DNA from: CAWJMD01 sp963843835
Lineage (GTDB): Bacteria > Actinomycetota > Actinomycetes > Actinomycetales > CAWJMD01
Length of the DNA: 64,000 nucleotides
Direction of reading: 5' to 3'
NCBI GenBank assembly: GCA_963843835.1
Contig: CAWJMD010000004.1
Coordinates: forward strand, 292,890-356,889
The notes beneath the pieces are model-generated. The model was not told the DNA's origin and searched no databases. It saw only the letters and a program-made list of their open reading frames with translations. The translations under genes were made by a program, and so were the position numbers. Positions 24,945 to 33,253 of this stretch are shown in pieces. Position 1 is the stretch's first letter. Each line of letters starts with the position of its first letter.

Positions 24945-25309
24945 CTCGTGGGTACGACGACACCGTGCAGGTGCGCACCACGCCGTCCGACGACCCGGCC
25001 CAGTTCCTGTGGCGAGGTCGGCTCTACGTGGTGCGTGAGGTGCTCGGCCGCTGGCGTGAGCGTCAGGCCTGGTGGGCACGTCCCCGCGCCCTGGCGGTCC
25101 ACGGAGTGAGGGAGTCCGGCACCCCGGGTGCCGGGGTGGCGGACACCGCGCGAAGGGGTGTCGGCCTGGCCGAGGTGAACGCCGACCGGGAGGTCTGGAG
25201 GGTCGAGGCGAGTGCCGGGCGGACGGCCGGTTCCGGCGTCTACGACCTGTGCCGGGAGACGGTCGACCCGGCCCTGCCCACGTGGCGGCTGATGCGGGTC
25301 TGCGACTGA
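24941..25309 (+). CDS. DUF6504 family protein, first main gene of the SOS operon
   Basis: A 122-aa protein with FLWRGRLYVVREVLGRWRER, then REVWRVEASAG and VYDLCRET near the end. This small family is often found beside imuB/dnaE2 genes in actinobacteria, and its function is unknown. ATG 24941 has a GGAGGT ribosome site (24930-24935). A Gly/Ala-rich insert (residues ~62-85) is probably a flexible loop. The LexA box 150 bp upstream puts it under DNA damage control. The next gene begins 74 bp downstream. Confidence 0.75.
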   Translation: MTRGYDDTVQVRTTPSDDPAQFLWRGRLYVVREVLGRWRERQAWWARPRALAVHGVRESGTPGAGVADTARRGVGLAEVNADREVWRVEASAGRTAGSGVYDLCRETVDPALPTWRLMRVCD

Positions 25310-25383
25310 CCGGTCACGCACCGGTACGGACCGCAGCGAGACGAGACGAGATCCCGAGAGAGCCTGCAGCAGAAGGAGAGACG

Positions 25384-25830
25384 ATGAGCCCCCAGGTGCT
25401 GGACCGCCCCCTTGCCTCCGCTCCCGCCCGGGCCTTCGCCCGGGCCGGTGCGCCGGTGCCCACGGCCGCGCTCGAGCTGCTCGACCGGTCGGCCGACGGT
25501 CTGCGGCTGGCGGAGCGCTGCGACGACTCCGGCGAGCGGTTCGTCGCGGCGCACCTGGCCGCGCTGCGCGCCGCTGCGGCGGTGCTCGCCGTGCGAGGGC
25601 GGCCGAAGCGCACCTCCGGGGCGCTCAACGTCTGGCAGGTGCTGCCGCGGGTGGCTCCCGAGCTGGGGGAGTGGGCTGCCTTCTTCGCGGCCGGGGCGCC
25701 CAAGCGGTCGGCGATCGAGGCGGGGCGTGAGCACGTCGTGACCACCCGGCAGGCCGACGACCTCCTCCGGGACGCCACCGCCTTCGCCGGCATCGTGGCG
25801 GAGAGCCTGGGAGTGCTGCCACCACCATGA
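25384..25830 (+). CDS. SAV_6107-type HEPN domain protein
   Basis: A 148-aa helical protein. The core LLDRSADGLRLAERCDDSGERFVAAHLAALRAAAAVLAVRGRP resembles HEPN-like helical domains annotated in actinobacteria as SAV_6107 family, typically next to DnaE2. The function is unknown; HEPN proteins are often RNases or nucleotide-binding partners, but the R-x4-6-H RNase motif is not clear here. ATG 25384 has an AAGGAGAG ribosome site. The stop overlaps the dnaE2 ATG (ATGA), which suggests a stoichiometric partner of the polymerase. Confidence 0.75.
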   Translation: MSPQVLDRPLASAPARAFARAGAPVPTAALELLDRSADGLRLAERCDDSGERFVAAHLAALRAAAAVLAVRGRPKRTSGALNVWQVLPRVAPELGEWAAFFAAGAPKRSAIEAGREHVVTTRQADDLLRDATAFAGIVAESLGVLPPP

Positions 25831-28800
25831 CCACCGGTTTCACCCACCTGCACGTCGCCTCCGGGTACTCCCTGCAGTACGGGGCCTCCAGCCCCGCCGC
25901 GCTGGTGGAGCGAGCCGCCGAGCTCGGGCTGCCGGCGCTCGCCCTCACCGACCGCGACGGCCTCTACGGCGCGGTCAAGTTCGTCACCGCCTGCAGCCAG
26001 GCCGGCATCGCGCCCCTGCTCGGGGTCGATCTCGCCGTCGAGCCGTCGGGGCTGCTCACCGGGCTGCCGGCCTGGGCCGACCCCTCCGTGGCCGCCGCCC
26101 GCAGCCTGGCCCGCGGCACGCCGGCGCGCGGTGGCGGCGTGGTCGACCTCCGACGCCCCCGCGTCACCGTCCTCGCCCACGGCGGGGGCCCGGCCGCCGT
26201 GTCGGCCTCCGGCACCACCGACGGCGTGGGTGGGGTTGGCGCCGTCGCCCCGGGGTGGTCGGGCCTCTGCCGCCTGGTCTCGGCCACCCACCTGCGCGGG
26301 GAGCGGGGTGTGCCGGTGGCCTCCGACGAGCTGGTGGCCCGGCACGCGACCCTCGACGCGGACGGCACCGGGTCGGGAGCCCTGACGGTCCTGCTCGGGC
26401 CGGGCTCCGAGCTCGGCCGCGCCCTGCTCGCCCGCCGCACCGACCTGGCTCGCGCGGTGCTGGCCCGCTGGTACGACCTGCTGCCGCTCGGCTCGCTGGC
26501 CGTCGAGGTGGTCTGCCACGACGGGCCGGAGAACACCAGCGGCAGCGTCGGCCACGCCGCGCGGATGCTCGGGTTCGCCCGTGAGGCGGGCGTGCCGGCC
26601 GTGCTCACCGCAGCGGTCCGCTACGCCACCCCGGACGGGGCCGCCACCGCCGACGTGCTCGATGCCGCACGCCGGCTGGTCCGGCTCGACACCCGCCACC
26701 TCGACCGCACCACGACCGCCGGCTACCTGGCCGGTGCCGCCGAGATGTCCGCCACCGCACGGCGGGTCGCGGCCGCGGCCGGCCTCGGTGCGCGCGAGGC
26801 GACCGACCTGCTGCGCAGCACCGAGGAGGTCGCCCGGAGCTGCCGCCTCGACCCGGCCGCCGACCTCGGCATCGGCCAGGTCCACCTGCCCGAGCCGTCG
26901 CTGGTCACCCGTGGCGAGGCCGTGACGCACGCCGAGGCCGATGCGGTGCTGCGCCGCCGCTGCGAGGCAGGCATCGGCCGCCGCTACCCGGGGGCGTCGG
27001 CGGCTCACCTGCGCACGGTCGGCCGGCGCCTCGACGACGAGCTCGCCACGATCGCCACGCTCGGGTACCCCACGTACTTCCTCACCGTGGCCGAGGTGTG
27101 CGACCTGATCCGGGACGGCGGGGTACGGGTCGCCGCGCGCGGCTCGGGGGCCGGCAGCCTGGTGAACCACCTGCTGGGGATCTCCGGGATCGACCCGCTG
27201 GCCCACGGGCTGCTGATGGAGCGGTTCTGCACCCCGCTGCGGGCCGAGCTGCCCGACATCGACATCGACGTCGAGTCCGACCGGCGGACCGACATCTACG
27301 GGTGGATCCTCGAGCGGTTCGGCGGCGACCGCGTCAGCTGCGTGTCGATGATGGACACGTACCGGATCCGGCACGCGGTCCGCGACGTCGGCGCGGCCCT
27401 CGGGCTCCCGCCGTCCGAGATCGACGTCATCGCCACGTCGTTCCCGCACATCCGCGCCCGGGACGCCCGCTCGGCGCTGGCCGAGCTGCCCGAGCTGGCG
27501 CGCAGCGGCCTGACCGCCTCCCGGTTCGACCTGCTGTTCGACCTGGTCGAGCGGCTCGACGCGCTGCCCCGGCACATCGCCCTGCACCCCTGCGGGGTGC
27601 TGCTCAGCAACGGCTCCCTCCCGCAGCGCACCCCGGTCGAGGCCAGCTGGATGGGCTTCCCGATGAGCCAGTTCGACAAGGACGACGTCGAGGTGCTGGG
27701 CCTGCTCAAGCTCGATGTGCTCGGGATCCGGATGCAGTCGGCGATGGCGTACGCCGTCGAGGAGGTCGTCCGCGTCGACGGGGCCGACGCGGTCCGTGCC
27801 GGTCGCCACGACGAGGACGCGTCCTACCTCGAGGGGGCCACCGGCCGGATCGACCTGGACGCCGTCCCGTTCGACGACGAGGACACCTACCGGCTGATCC
27901 GCTCGACCCGCACGCTGGGCTGCTTCCAGATCGAGTCACCCGGCCAGCGCGAGCTGGTCGGCAAGTTCGCCCCCCAGGAGTTCGGCGACCTGGCCATCGA
28001 CATCTCCCTGTTCCGTCCCGGACCGGTGAAGTCCGACATGATCACGCCGTTCCTGCGCGCCCGGCACGGGTGGAACGCGCCGGAGTACCTGCACCCCTCC
28101 CTGGTGCCGGTGCTGGCGGAGACGGCTGGGGTGGTGGTCTTCCACGAGCAGGTGATCCGCATCGTCGACGTGGTCACCGGCGTCGGGCTGGCCGAGGCCG
28201 ACGAGGTGCGTCGCCGGATGGGGTCGAAGGACGGGCAGGCGGAGATCGGGCCCTGGTTCCGGGAGGCGGCCGCCGCCAGGGGGTACGCGCCTCGCGACGT
28301 CGAACAGATCTGGAAGGTGCTCGAGGCCTTCGCGTCGTTCGGCTTCTGCAAGGCGCACGCAGCCGCGTTCGCGCTGCCGACCTACCAGTCGGCCTGGCTC
28401 AAGGCGCACCACCCGGCGGCGTTCCTGGCCGGCGTGCTCACCCACGACCCCGGGATGTACCCCAAGCGGCTGATCCTCGACGACGCCCGCAACCTCGGCA
28501 TCGCCGTGCTCGGGCTCGACGTCAACGTCTCGGCGTCGGTGTACCGGGTCGAGAAGGTGGCGCCGTGGGACGAGCCGCCGCCGGCTGTGCTCGACCAGGT
28601 CGGTGCCGGGCCGCACGACCCCGACGCGGGTCCCCGGCAGGTGGTGCCGGCGGTGCCTCTGCCGGACGACCTGGTCTGCGGGGACGGGGCCGCCTCCCAC
28701 CTGCGGCTGGACGCCGCCGTCCCGGACGGCCGCGCCTACGGCATCAGGCTGTCGCTGACGGACGTGAAGGGGATCAGCGAGGCCGAGGTCGAGCGCATCG

Positions 28801-30149
28801 TCGCGGGGCAGCCGTACCACTCGCTGGCCGACTTCTGGCACCGTGCCCGTCCGAACCGGCCCACGGCCGAGAGACTCGTCATGGCAGGGGGTCTCGACAG
28901 CCTCTACGGGCTCGGGTCGTCGGTGCCGGTGCGTCGGCGCGACCGCGTGACCCGGCGCGACCTGCTGCTGCAGGTGGCCGACCTCGACCGCTGGTCGCGT
29001 GCCACCGCGAGCGCCGCCCGCAGGGCCGGGGTCGCCCCGTCGCGTTCCCGGGCCCGGGTGGACGCCGCTCTCCAGGGGTCGCCCTCGGGGGCGGCCCGCC
29101 CTGGGGCCGACGACCTGCGGGCCGCCGCCGCCCGACAGTCGCAGGCGGCAGCCCCGGTGGTGCGGGCCGCCGAGCAGACCGTGCAGCTGGCGATCGACCT
29201 CGGCGACGCCCCCGAGCACGCGGTGCCCAGCGGGCTGCCCGAGATGACCGGGGCCGAGCGCGTCCGGGCCGAGCTCGACGTGCTGGGGCTCGACGCCAGC
29301 CGTCACGTCGTCGAGTTCTACGTGCCGTTGCTGCGCGCGCTGGGGGCCGTCCCCTCCCGTGCCCTGCGGCAGCAGCGCAGCCGGTCGGAGCTGCTGGTGG
29401 CGGGGGTGAAGGTGGCCACCCAGACCCCACCCATCCGCTCCGGGCGGCGGGTCGTCTTCCTCACCCTCGACGACTCGACCGGTCCGGTCGACGCCACCTT
29501 CTTCGAGGACGCGCAGGGGCCGTACGCGTCGACGGTGTTCGGCTCGTGGCTCCTGCTGGTCCGCGGAGAGCTGCGTCGCACCGGCCCCCGGGGGGTGTCG
29601 CTGCGCGCCACCGGTGCCTGGGAGCTGCCGGTGCTGTGGGACCTGTGGTGCGAGCACGGGCTGGAGGCGGTGCTGGCGGAGATCGACTCCGGAGAGCGTC
29701 CCGGCAGGGCCGGACCACCCCAGGCCGGGGCTCCGGCCAGGACGCAGGGGACCGGTCGCGACGACGGTGCGCTGCGGGGGGCGGTGGCGGCGCAGGGTCC
29801 GGAGGCCGAGCGGCTCGCCGCCGCGGGGCTCCGGCAGGCGGTGGCCGCCGCAGGCTCCGTACCGGGCGATCCGCCGCCTCCCGACCGACCCGTGCCCCCT
29901 GGAGTGCCTTCGCACCACGAGGAGCCGGTGGAGGTCCCGGCGCAGGAACGGGAACCGGGACGACGGGTGCTGGTGCACGCCAGCGGCTTCCGGCAGTCCC
30001 CGTACGCCGACGTCAAGCCTCCCGGCGAGGACGTGCGGTCGACCCGGGGGCTGGCCGCGGCGTCGGAGCAGGACGCCGAGGAGCGTCGCCGGCACCGGCA
30101 GCCCCCGCGCAGCCTGTGGCACGCCAGCCCGGGGAGCTCGGGACGGTGA
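25827..30149 (+). CDS. dnaE2: Error-prone DNA polymerase III alpha subunit (DnaE2)
   Basis: A 1440-aa C-family polymerase for mutagenic translesion synthesis. The N-terminal PHP domain starts FTHLHVASGYSLQYGASS, but the usual TDHDG is TDRDG, so one metal ligand is missing and proofreading is unlikely. A Gly/Ala-rich insert lies at ~90-140. Catalytic aspartates are in PDIDIDVE (Asp477, Asp479). ARGSGAGSLVNH and CFQIESPGQR are conserved palm/finger segments. Helix-hairpin-helix and OB-fold regions follow at ~1140-1280. The last ~150 residues are disordered and Pro/Arg-rich, making it longer than the usual ~1100 aa. It lies under the LexA box. Confidence 0.93.
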   Translation: MTTGFTHLHVASGYSLQYGASSPAALVERAAELGLPALALTDRDGLYGAVKFVTACSQAGIAPLLGVDLAVEPSGLLTGLPAWADPSVAAARSLARGTPARGGGVVDLRRPRVTVLAHGGGPAAVSASGTTDGVGGVGAVAPGWSGLCRLVSATHLRGERGVPVASDELVARHATLDADGTGSGALTVLLGPGSELGRALLARRTDLARAVLARWYDLLPLGSLAVEVVCHDGPENTSGSVGHAARMLGFAREAGVPAVLTAAVRYATPDGAATADVLDAARRLVRLDTRHLDRTTTAGYLAGAAEMSATARRVAAAAGLGAREATDLLRSTEEVARSCRLDPAADLGIGQVHLPEPSLVTRGEAVTHAEADAVLRRRCEAGIGRRYPGASAAHLRTVGRRLDDELATIATLGYPTYFLTVAEVCDLIRDGGVRVAARGSGAGSLVNHLLGISGIDPLAHGLLMERFCTPLRAELPDIDIDVESDRRTDIYGWILERFGGDRVSCVSMMDTYRIRHAVRDVGAALGLPPSEIDVIATSFPHIRARDARSALAELPELARSGLTASRFDLLFDLVERLDALPRHIALHPCGVLLSNGSLPQRTPVEASWMGFPMSQFDKDDVEVLGLLKLDVLGIRMQSAMAYAVEEVVRVDGADAVRAGRHDEDASYLEGATGRIDLDAVPFDDEDTYRLIRSTRTLGCFQIESPGQRELVGKFAPQEFGDLAIDISLFRPGPVKSDMITPFLRARHGWNAPEYLHPSLVPVLAETAGVVVFHEQVIRIVDVVTGVGLAEADEVRRRMGSKDGQAEIGPWFREAAAARGYAPRDVEQIWKVLEAFASFGFCKAHAAAFALPTYQSAWLKAHHPAAFLAGVLTHDPGMYPKRLILDDARNLGIAVLGLDVNVSASVYRVEKVAPWDEPPPAVLDQVGAGPHDPDAGPRQVVPAVPLPDDLVCGDGAASHLRLDAAVPDGRAYGIRLSLTDVKGISEAEVERIVAGQPYHSLADFWHRARPNRPTAERLVMAGGLDSLYGLGSSVPVRRRDRVTRRDLLLQVADLDRWSRATASAARRAGVAPSRSRARVDAALQGSPSGAARPGADDLRAAAARQSQAAAPVVRAAEQTVQLAIDLGDAPEHAVPSGLPEMTGAERVRAELDVLGLDASRHVVEFYVPLLRALGAVPSRALRQQRSRSELLVAGVKVATQTPPIRSGRRVVFLTLDDSTGPVDATFFEDAQGPYASTVFGSWLLLVRGELRRTGPRGVSLRATGAWELPVLWDLWCEHGLEAVLAEIDSGERPGRAGPPQAGAPARTQGTGRDDGALRGAVAAQGPEAERLAAAGLRQAVAAAGSVPGDPPPPDRPVPPGVPSHHEEPVEVPAQEREPGRRVLVHASGFRQSPYADVKPPGEDVRSTRGLAAASEQDAEERRRHRQPPRSLWHASPGSSGR

Positions 30150-30191
30150 CCGCCCAGCGCGTACACGCCGGTACTGCCGCGGAGCCCCCAC

Positions 30192-30197
30192 TAGGCT
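30192..30197 (+). promoter_or_regulatory. Candidate -10 for the methyltransferase-dinB pair
   Basis: TAGGCT fits TAnnnT and is 50 bp before the methyltransferase GTG, in the 97-bp gap after dnaE2. It may allow SOS-independent expression of the two downstream genes. Confidence 0.3.
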
Positions 30198-30246
30198 GGC
30201 GAGGTCGGCACCCGCCGCTCACCCCGCCGTCCTGTCGGAGGTTCTC

Positions 30247-31035
30247 GTGGACTCCCCGCCTGCCGTCTGGCCGGGCAGCGTGCTCACCGCCGGCGTCGAC
30301 TGGCTGCTCACCCGGTGCTCCCCGTCGGGCGAGGACGAGCCCGGCACCGAGCCGGCCAGCACTCCTTCGCGCATCGTGCTCGACCTCGGCGGCGGCACCG
30401 GCGGCCAGGCCGTCCGGCTCGCGCAGGCCGGGCACCTGGTCACCGTCGTCGACCCCAGCCCCGACGCCCTCGCCGCCCTCTCCCGGCGCGCGTCCGACGC
30501 CGGGGTGGCGGACCGCCTGCGCGGCGTGCAGGGCGACGCCGAGAACCTGGCCGACCTGCTGTCCGCGGAGAGCATCGACCTGGTGCTGTGCCACGGCGTC
30601 CTCGAGGTGGTGGACGACCCGGCGGAGGCCCTCGCCGCCGTCCGCCGCGTCCTGCGTCCCTCCGGTCGGCTCAGCCTGCTCGTGGCCCAACGGCACGCGG
30701 CCGTCCTGGCCCGCGTCAGCGCCGGGCACCTGCGTACGGCACTTCACCTCGTTCGCGACCCCGACGGCCGCTGGGGGGAGAGCGACCCGCTCCTGCGCCG
30801 GTTCGAACTCGACCAGGTGGTGGAGCTGCTCGAGGCCAGCGGCTTCCTCGTCGAGGAGGCCGAGGGGGTGCGCGTCTTCGCCGACCTCGTGCCCCGGACG
30901 GCGCTCACCGAGAGCGCGTCGGTGGACCTGCTGGCCGAGCTCGAGCACCACGCCAGCGGCTCCGACGCCTTCCTCGACATCGCGGCCCAGCTGCACGTGC
31001 ACGCCGCACCGGACCCGGAGGCGTCCCACGCCTGA
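30247..31035 (+). CDS. Class I SAM-dependent methyltransferase
   Basis: A 262-aa protein with the SAM-binding motif VLDLGGGTGGQAVRLA (residues ~43-58), acidic residue in VTVVDPSPDAL, and LVLCHGVLEVVDD as motif II. The C-terminal part has FELDQVVELLEASGFLVEEAEGVRVF, typical of SmtA/CmoA-like enzymes. The substrate is unknown. GTG 30247 has a GGAGG ribosome site. It sits between dnaE2 and dinB; M. tuberculosis has similar small methyltransferases near repair genes, but a repair role is not shown. It could modify tRNA or a small molecule. Confidence 0.85.
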   Translation: MDSPPAVWPGSVLTAGVDWLLTRCSPSGEDEPGTEPASTPSRIVLDLGGGTGGQAVRLAQAGHLVTVVDPSPDALAALSRRASDAGVADRLRGVQGDAENLADLLSAESIDLVLCHGVLEVVDDPAEALAAVRRVLRPSGRLSLLVAQRHAAVLARVSAGHLRTALHLVRDPDGRWGESDPLLRRFELDQVVELLEASGFLVEEAEGVRVFADLVPRTALTESASVDLLAELEHHASGSDAFLDIAAQLHVHAAPDPEASHA

Positions 31036-31077
31036 CCTGCACCGCCCCGGCACCGGTCCCGTCGCCGGAGGCCCGGC

Positions 31078-32382
31078 GTGAGCCGCGACCAGCTCGGGCG
31101 CACCGGCACCGGCACCGAGGGCGCCGGGCTGTCGGGGGACGACACCGGCTGCACGATGCTGCACGTCGACATGGACGCCTTCTACGCGTCCGTCGAGCTG
31201 ATCGACCGGCCGCACCTGGTCGGGCGGCCGGTGATCGTGGGCGCCGGGGGAGGGCGCGGGGTGGTGCTGTCGGCCACGTACGAGGCGCGGCGGTTCGGGG
31301 TCCACTCGGCGATGCCCATGTCCCGTGCTCGCCGGCTGTGCCCCGCGGCCGAGATCATCGCGCCCGACCACGCCCGCTACACCGAGGTGTCGAAGGGTGT
31401 GATGGAGGTCTTCCGGGCCGTCACCCCGGCGGTCGAGCCGCTGAGCCTCGACGAGGCCTTCCTCGACGTCTCCGGTGCGGTCCGCCGGCTCGGCAGCCCA
31501 CGCCGGATCGCCGAGCTGATCCGCGCGCAGGTGCAGGCCGAGCAGCGCATCACCTGCTCGGTCGGCGTGGCGTCGACCAAGTTCGTGGCCAAGCTGGCGT
31601 CGGCGCGGTGCAAGCCCGACGGCCTGCTGGTGGTGCCGGCCGACCAGGTCGTGGCCTATCTGCACCCGCTGCCCGTCGGCGCCCTGTGGGGTGTGGGTGA
31701 GAAGACCGCCGAACAGCTTCACCGGCTCGGGCTGCGCACGGTCGGGGAGATCGCGCACACGCCGCAGCTGACGTTGCGGCGCGCCCTCGGCCAGACGGTC
31801 GGTGCGCACCTGTACGACCTGGCGTGGGGACGCGACCCGCGACGTGTGGTCGCCGAGCAGGTCGAGAAGAGCACCGGCGCCGAGGAGACGTTCGGCGTCG
31901 ACGTCGACGACCCCGAGATCGTCCTGCGCGAGCTGCTGCGGCTGTCCGAGCGCACGGCGCGGCGTCTCCGCTCGTCCGGGACCTCCGGGCGGACGGTCGT
32001 GCTCAAGGTGCGGTTCGCCGACTTCACCACCATCACGCGGTCGCGGACCCTTCGCGAGCCCACCGACGTGGCCCGGGACGTCTACGCCTGCGTCCGTCAG
32101 CTCTACGACGCGTTGCACCTGGAGCGGGCGCGGATACGGCTGGTCGGGGTACGCGTGGAGGGCCTGGTCGACGCCGGGGGACAGCACCGCCAGCTGCTGC
32201 TCGACGAGCGACCGCAGGGCTGGCGTGAGGCCGAGCAGGCCACCGACCGGGCGGTCGCCCGGTTCGGCTCGCACAGCGTGCGACCCGCGAGCCTGCTCGA
32301 CGCCGCCCGGGTGCGCCACCCCGACGGTCGCTCGCCGGGAGACGAGGAGTCCCCAGGAGCTCCGGGCGCCCCGCCGCCGTGA
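31078..32382 (+). CDS. dinB: DNA polymerase IV (Y family)
   Basis: A 434-aa translesion polymerase. Catalytic carboxylates are Asp31 (HVDMDAFYASVE) and Asp125/Glu126 (PLSLDEAFLD). The YEARRFGVHSAMPMSRARRLCP finger motif and the thumb helix-hairpin-helix (LWGVGEKTAEQLHRLGL) are intact. The C-terminal little-finger domain is present; the last ~40 residues are disordered, without an obvious beta-clamp pentapeptide except possibly QLLLDE. GTG 31078 has GGAGG upstream; ATG 31156 is a later in-frame option. Co-located with dnaE2, it may replace ImuB as the Y-family partner. Confidence 0.93.
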   Translation: MSRDQLGRTGTGTEGAGLSGDDTGCTMLHVDMDAFYASVELIDRPHLVGRPVIVGAGGGRGVVLSATYEARRFGVHSAMPMSRARRLCPAAEIIAPDHARYTEVSKGVMEVFRAVTPAVEPLSLDEAFLDVSGAVRRLGSPRRIAELIRAQVQAEQRITCSVGVASTKFVAKLASARCKPDGLLVVPADQVVAYLHPLPVGALWGVGEKTAEQLHRLGLRTVGEIAHTPQLTLRRALGQTVGAHLYDLAWGRDPRRVVAEQVEKSTGAEETFGVDVDDPEIVLRELLRLSERTARRLRSSGTSGRTVVLKVRFADFTTITRSRTLREPTDVARDVYACVRQLYDALHLERARIRLVGVRVEGLVDAGGQHRQLLLDERPQGWREAEQATDRAVARFGSHSVRPASLLDAARVRHPDGRSPGDEESPGAPGAPPP

Positions 32383-32467
32383 CGCCGGACGGTCTGCCTT
32401 TGGCCGCCTTTCGTCGCCCCTGGGCGGTCCTGGTCGCCGACCGGCATCACGGATGTGGTCGTCCGGG

Positions 32468-32496
32468 TTTCCTACCCCGAGATCGCGACCTATCCT
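32468..32496 (+). promoter_or_regulatory. Promoter of the DUF3040 gene with overlapping dyad
   Basis: TTTCCT (32468-32473) and TATCCT (32491-32496) are 17 bp apart. GACCTA and TAGGTC around the -10 form an inverted repeat with about 19 bp between arms, perhaps an operator. Confidence 0.4.
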
Positions 32497-32546
32497 GAGG
32501 TAGTCCATCGGTAGGTCGACGGTGGACGTGACCCGAGGAGGCCCAG

Positions 32547-32960
32547 GTGCCGCTGTCCGATCACGAGCAGCAGCTGCTCTCGCAGATGGAGCAGCAGCTC
32601 CTGGCTGACGATCCCAAGTTCGCTTCGGCGATGAAGGGGTCCGCACGCCATCCGCGCGCCGGCAGGCGCATGGTCCTCGGCGGTCTGGGTCTGGTGATCG
32701 GCTTCGGCCTCCTGATCCTCGCGGTCGTCTCGCAGCACCTGTGGCTGGCGATCCCCGCCTTCCTGCTGATGCTCGCCGGGGTCACCTACGGGTTGTCCCG
32801 TCCGACGGCCCGTGGACCGGTCGGCGTCGTCCGCGCCGACGGCACGACGGCGCGCTCCGGTCCGACACGCGATCGCCGCGGCTCGACCGGCAAGGGCTTC
32901 ATGGGCCGCCTAGAGGAGCGCTGGGAACGCCGCAACGGCCACGGGGACAGCTGGCGATAG
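32547..32960 (+). CDS. DUF3040 family membrane protein
   Basis: A 137-aa protein. The N-terminal amphipathic MPLSDHEQQLLSQMEQQL and DPKFASAM are the family hallmark. Two membrane helices follow (about residues 42-60 and 66-84), then a basic C-terminal tail. The family is actinobacteria-specific and of unknown function, commonly found just upstream of the mraZ/division cluster, which fits its place here. GTG 32547 has a GAGGAGG ribosome site. A degraded methyltransferase relic follows. Confidence 0.85.
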   Translation: MPLSDHEQQLLSQMEQQLLADDPKFASAMKGSARHPRAGRRMVLGGLGLVIGFGLLILAVVSQHLWLAIPAFLLMLAGVTYGLSRPTARGPVGVVRADGTTARSGPTRDRRGSTGKGFMGRLEERWERRNGHGDSWR

Positions 32961-32989
32961 GGCGCCCCAGCGCCTCGAGGATCCGCCTC

Positions 32990-33168
32990 GTGGACCCCAC
33001 CACCGACGAGCTGAGGGGCGCGCACGACGTCCTCGCCGAGTTCTACGCCGACCGACTGACGTCGGTTGCGGGGCCGGGACGCACCCGGGCGTCGAGTTCG
33101 ACGTCTTCTGGCTCTGCCCGGACGAGGTGCAGCAGCGGGTGACCGAGGTCGGCTTCACGACCGTGTGA
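32990..33168 (+). pseudogene. Remnant of a SAM-dependent methyltransferase gene
   Basis: One frame from GTG 32990 reads VDPTTDELRGAHDVLAEFYADRL, like the first helix of small methyltransferases. From about 33082 a different frame reads HPGVEFDVFWLCPDEVQQRV then TEVGFTTV and stops at 33168, like the C-terminal end of the same family. The SAM-binding core is absent. This looks like a gene that lost its middle and is now too short to function. Without a database search the assignment is tentative. Confidence 0.45.
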
Positions 33169-33253
33169 TGGGCCGGCCCCCCTGCCGGGCAGGGTTCGGC
33201 GCAGGGGTACCTGCTCGCTCGCCGGTCCTGAGAAGCCACGGCGGCGACACCGC

